From positions 1-40,032 of the forward strand of contig NZ_JZKH01000079.1 in assembly GCF_000961885.1 (NCBI RefSeq): a stretch of DNA of 40,032 nt, read 5' to 3'. The position numbers were made by a program, and so were the translations under genes. Under the pieces are notes generated by a model. The model was not told where the DNA came from. It saw only the letters and a program-made list of their open reading frames with translations, and did not search any database. Position 1 is the stretch's first letter. The number at the start of each line of letters is the position of its first letter. Positions 39,329 to 40,032 of the stretch are shown here, in pieces. Origin of the DNA: Streptomyces rubellomurinus (GTDB lineage Bacteria > Actinomycetota > Actinomycetes > Streptomycetales > Streptomycetaceae).

Positions 39329-40032
39329 ATGGACCAGAACCTTCCGGACACCCCGCGCACCCGCCGCGCCGCCCTGACCCTCGGCGCCGCGGCGGCCGTG
39401 GCCCTCACCACGACCCTCGCCGGCGGCGGGGCGGCCCAGGCCGCCACGAACGACGTCGGCCGGCGCCTGGCCGAGCTGGAACAGCAGCACGGCGGCCGAC
39501 TCGGCGTCTACGCCCGCAACCTGCGCACCGGCCGCACCGTCCGCCACCGCGCCGACGAGACCTTCCCGATCTGCTCGGTGTTCAAGACCCTCGCGGTCGC
39601 CGCCGTCCTGCGCGACCTCGACCACGACGGCGAGTTCCTCGCCCGCCGCATCCACTACACCGTCGACGACGTCAAGAACTCCGGCGGCGCCCCCGTCACC
39701 GGCGAGTCGAAGAACCTCGCCAACGGCATGACCGTCGGCGAACTCTGCGCCGCCGCCATCGACCAGAGCGACAACACCGCGGGCAACCTGCTGCTGCGCG
39801 AACTCGGCGGCCCGACCGCCGTCACCCGGTTCTGCCGCTCGATCGGCGACCGCGTCACCCGGCTCGACCGCTGGGAACCGGACCTCAACACGGCCGAACC
39901 CGACCGCACCACCGACATCACCACCCCGCACGCCATCGCCCGCACGTACCGCCGGCTCGTCCTCGGCCACGCCCTCCCGCCCGCCCAGCGCCGCCGCCTC
40001 ACCGACTGGCTGCTCGCCAACACCACCAGCAC
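39329..40032 (+). CDS. Class A beta-lactamase, Tat-exported (cut by right edge)
   Basis: The first 234 residues are present. A twin-arginine signal peptide (TRRAALTLGAAAAVALT, cleavage near AQAAT) leads to a class A beta-lactamase with the catalytic SVFK tetrad (S70-x-x-K73 equivalent), SDN loop (QSDNTAGN) and Glu166 in RWEPDLN. The KTG motif should lie beyond the window. It would be secreted and hydrolyse penicillins. ATG at 39329 lacks a good ribosome binding site; GTG at 39308 is an in-frame alternative. It is common in streptomycete chromosomes and need not relate to the cluster. Confidence 0.93.
   Translation, partial: MDQNLPDTPRTRRAALTLGAAAAVALTTTLAGGGAAQAATNDVGRRLAELEQQHGGRLGVYARNLRTGRTVRHRADETFPICSVFKTLAVAAVLRDLDHDGEFLARRIHYTVDDVKNSGGAPVTGESKNLANGMTVGELCAAAIDQSDNTAGNLLLRELGGPTAVTRFCRSIGDRVTRLDRWEPDLNTAEPDRTTDITTPHAIARTYRRLVLGHALPPAQRRRLTDWLLANTTS

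Noticed and set aside
39329..40032. Beta-lactamase as self-resistance of the cluster
   Set aside because: No beta-lactam-forming gene is seen, and such enzymes are common in streptomycetes; the link is only proximity.

Overview
The window is very GC-rich and densely coded. It holds Streptomyces-type protein families (streptophobe membrane protein, DUF6777, DUF4259, LytR-CpsA-Psr, FHA-ABC transporter), GTG starts and many 4-bp ATGA/GTGA gene overlaps. This points to a streptomycete such as Streptomyces or Kitasatospora. The species cannot be fixed from the sequence. No tRNA, rRNA, CRISPR array or insertion sequence was seen.

Left flank (1-11743) is chromosomal housekeeping and regulation. It holds a DUF6542 protein cut by the window edge, an LCP cell-wall ligase, a nucleotidyltransferase and partner, a DUF4259 protein, a DUF6777 membrane-anchored protein, a streptophobe protein, an uncharacterised protein, and a signalling operon (double-FHA ABC transporter, SH3-like protein, Ser/Thr kinase).

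Centre (11912-36959) is a biosynthetic gene cluster. An eleven-gene minus-strand operon runs from 24143 down to 13268: adenylating ligase 2, ACP2, ACP1, ketosynthase 2, a mini-ketosynthase, ligase 1, ketosynthase 1, hydroxymandelate synthase, a phytanoyl-CoA-type dioxygenase, and E1 alpha and beta of a 2-oxo-acid dehydrogenase. A divergent plus-strand operon (24325-28685) encodes hydroxymandelate oxidase, a methyltransferase-like protein, an HSL-type hydrolase and an HpgT-type aminotransferase, and ends at a strong hairpin. Then come an ABC-2 exporter pair, a GT1 glycosyltransferase and a serine-less ACP-like protein (minus), and a KAS III, ACP3, a cysteine-less thiolase-fold protein, an Sfp-type phosphopantetheinyl transferase and a condensation-domain protein (plus). 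A BAHD-type acyltransferase (11912-13261) lies at the left end.

How it may work: HmaS, Hmo and HpgT are the known route from 4-hydroxyphenylpyruvate to 4-hydroxyphenylglycine (HPG), yet no modular NRPS or PKS is present. Instead there are discrete ketosynthase-fold proteins, several with altered catalytic residues, three ACPs, two ligases and two acyltransferases of the CoA-dependent acyltransferase fold. The E1 pair could instead decarboxylate 4-hydroxyphenylglyoxylate to a hydroxybenzoyl unit. No ketoreductase, dehydratase or thioesterase is visible. The product is inferred to be a glycosylated, exported small aryl (or arylglycine) polyketide-like or acyl-amide molecule of unknown structure. 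Four DasR/GntR-like operator motifs (TGGTCTAGACCA type) lie at four cluster promoters, three with nearly identical spacing to a -10 box, which suggests one regulon.

Right flank (36990-40032): a sigma-70-family factor with a coupled partner, a PF04672-type SAM methyltransferase, and a Tat-exported class A beta-lactamase cut by the right edge.
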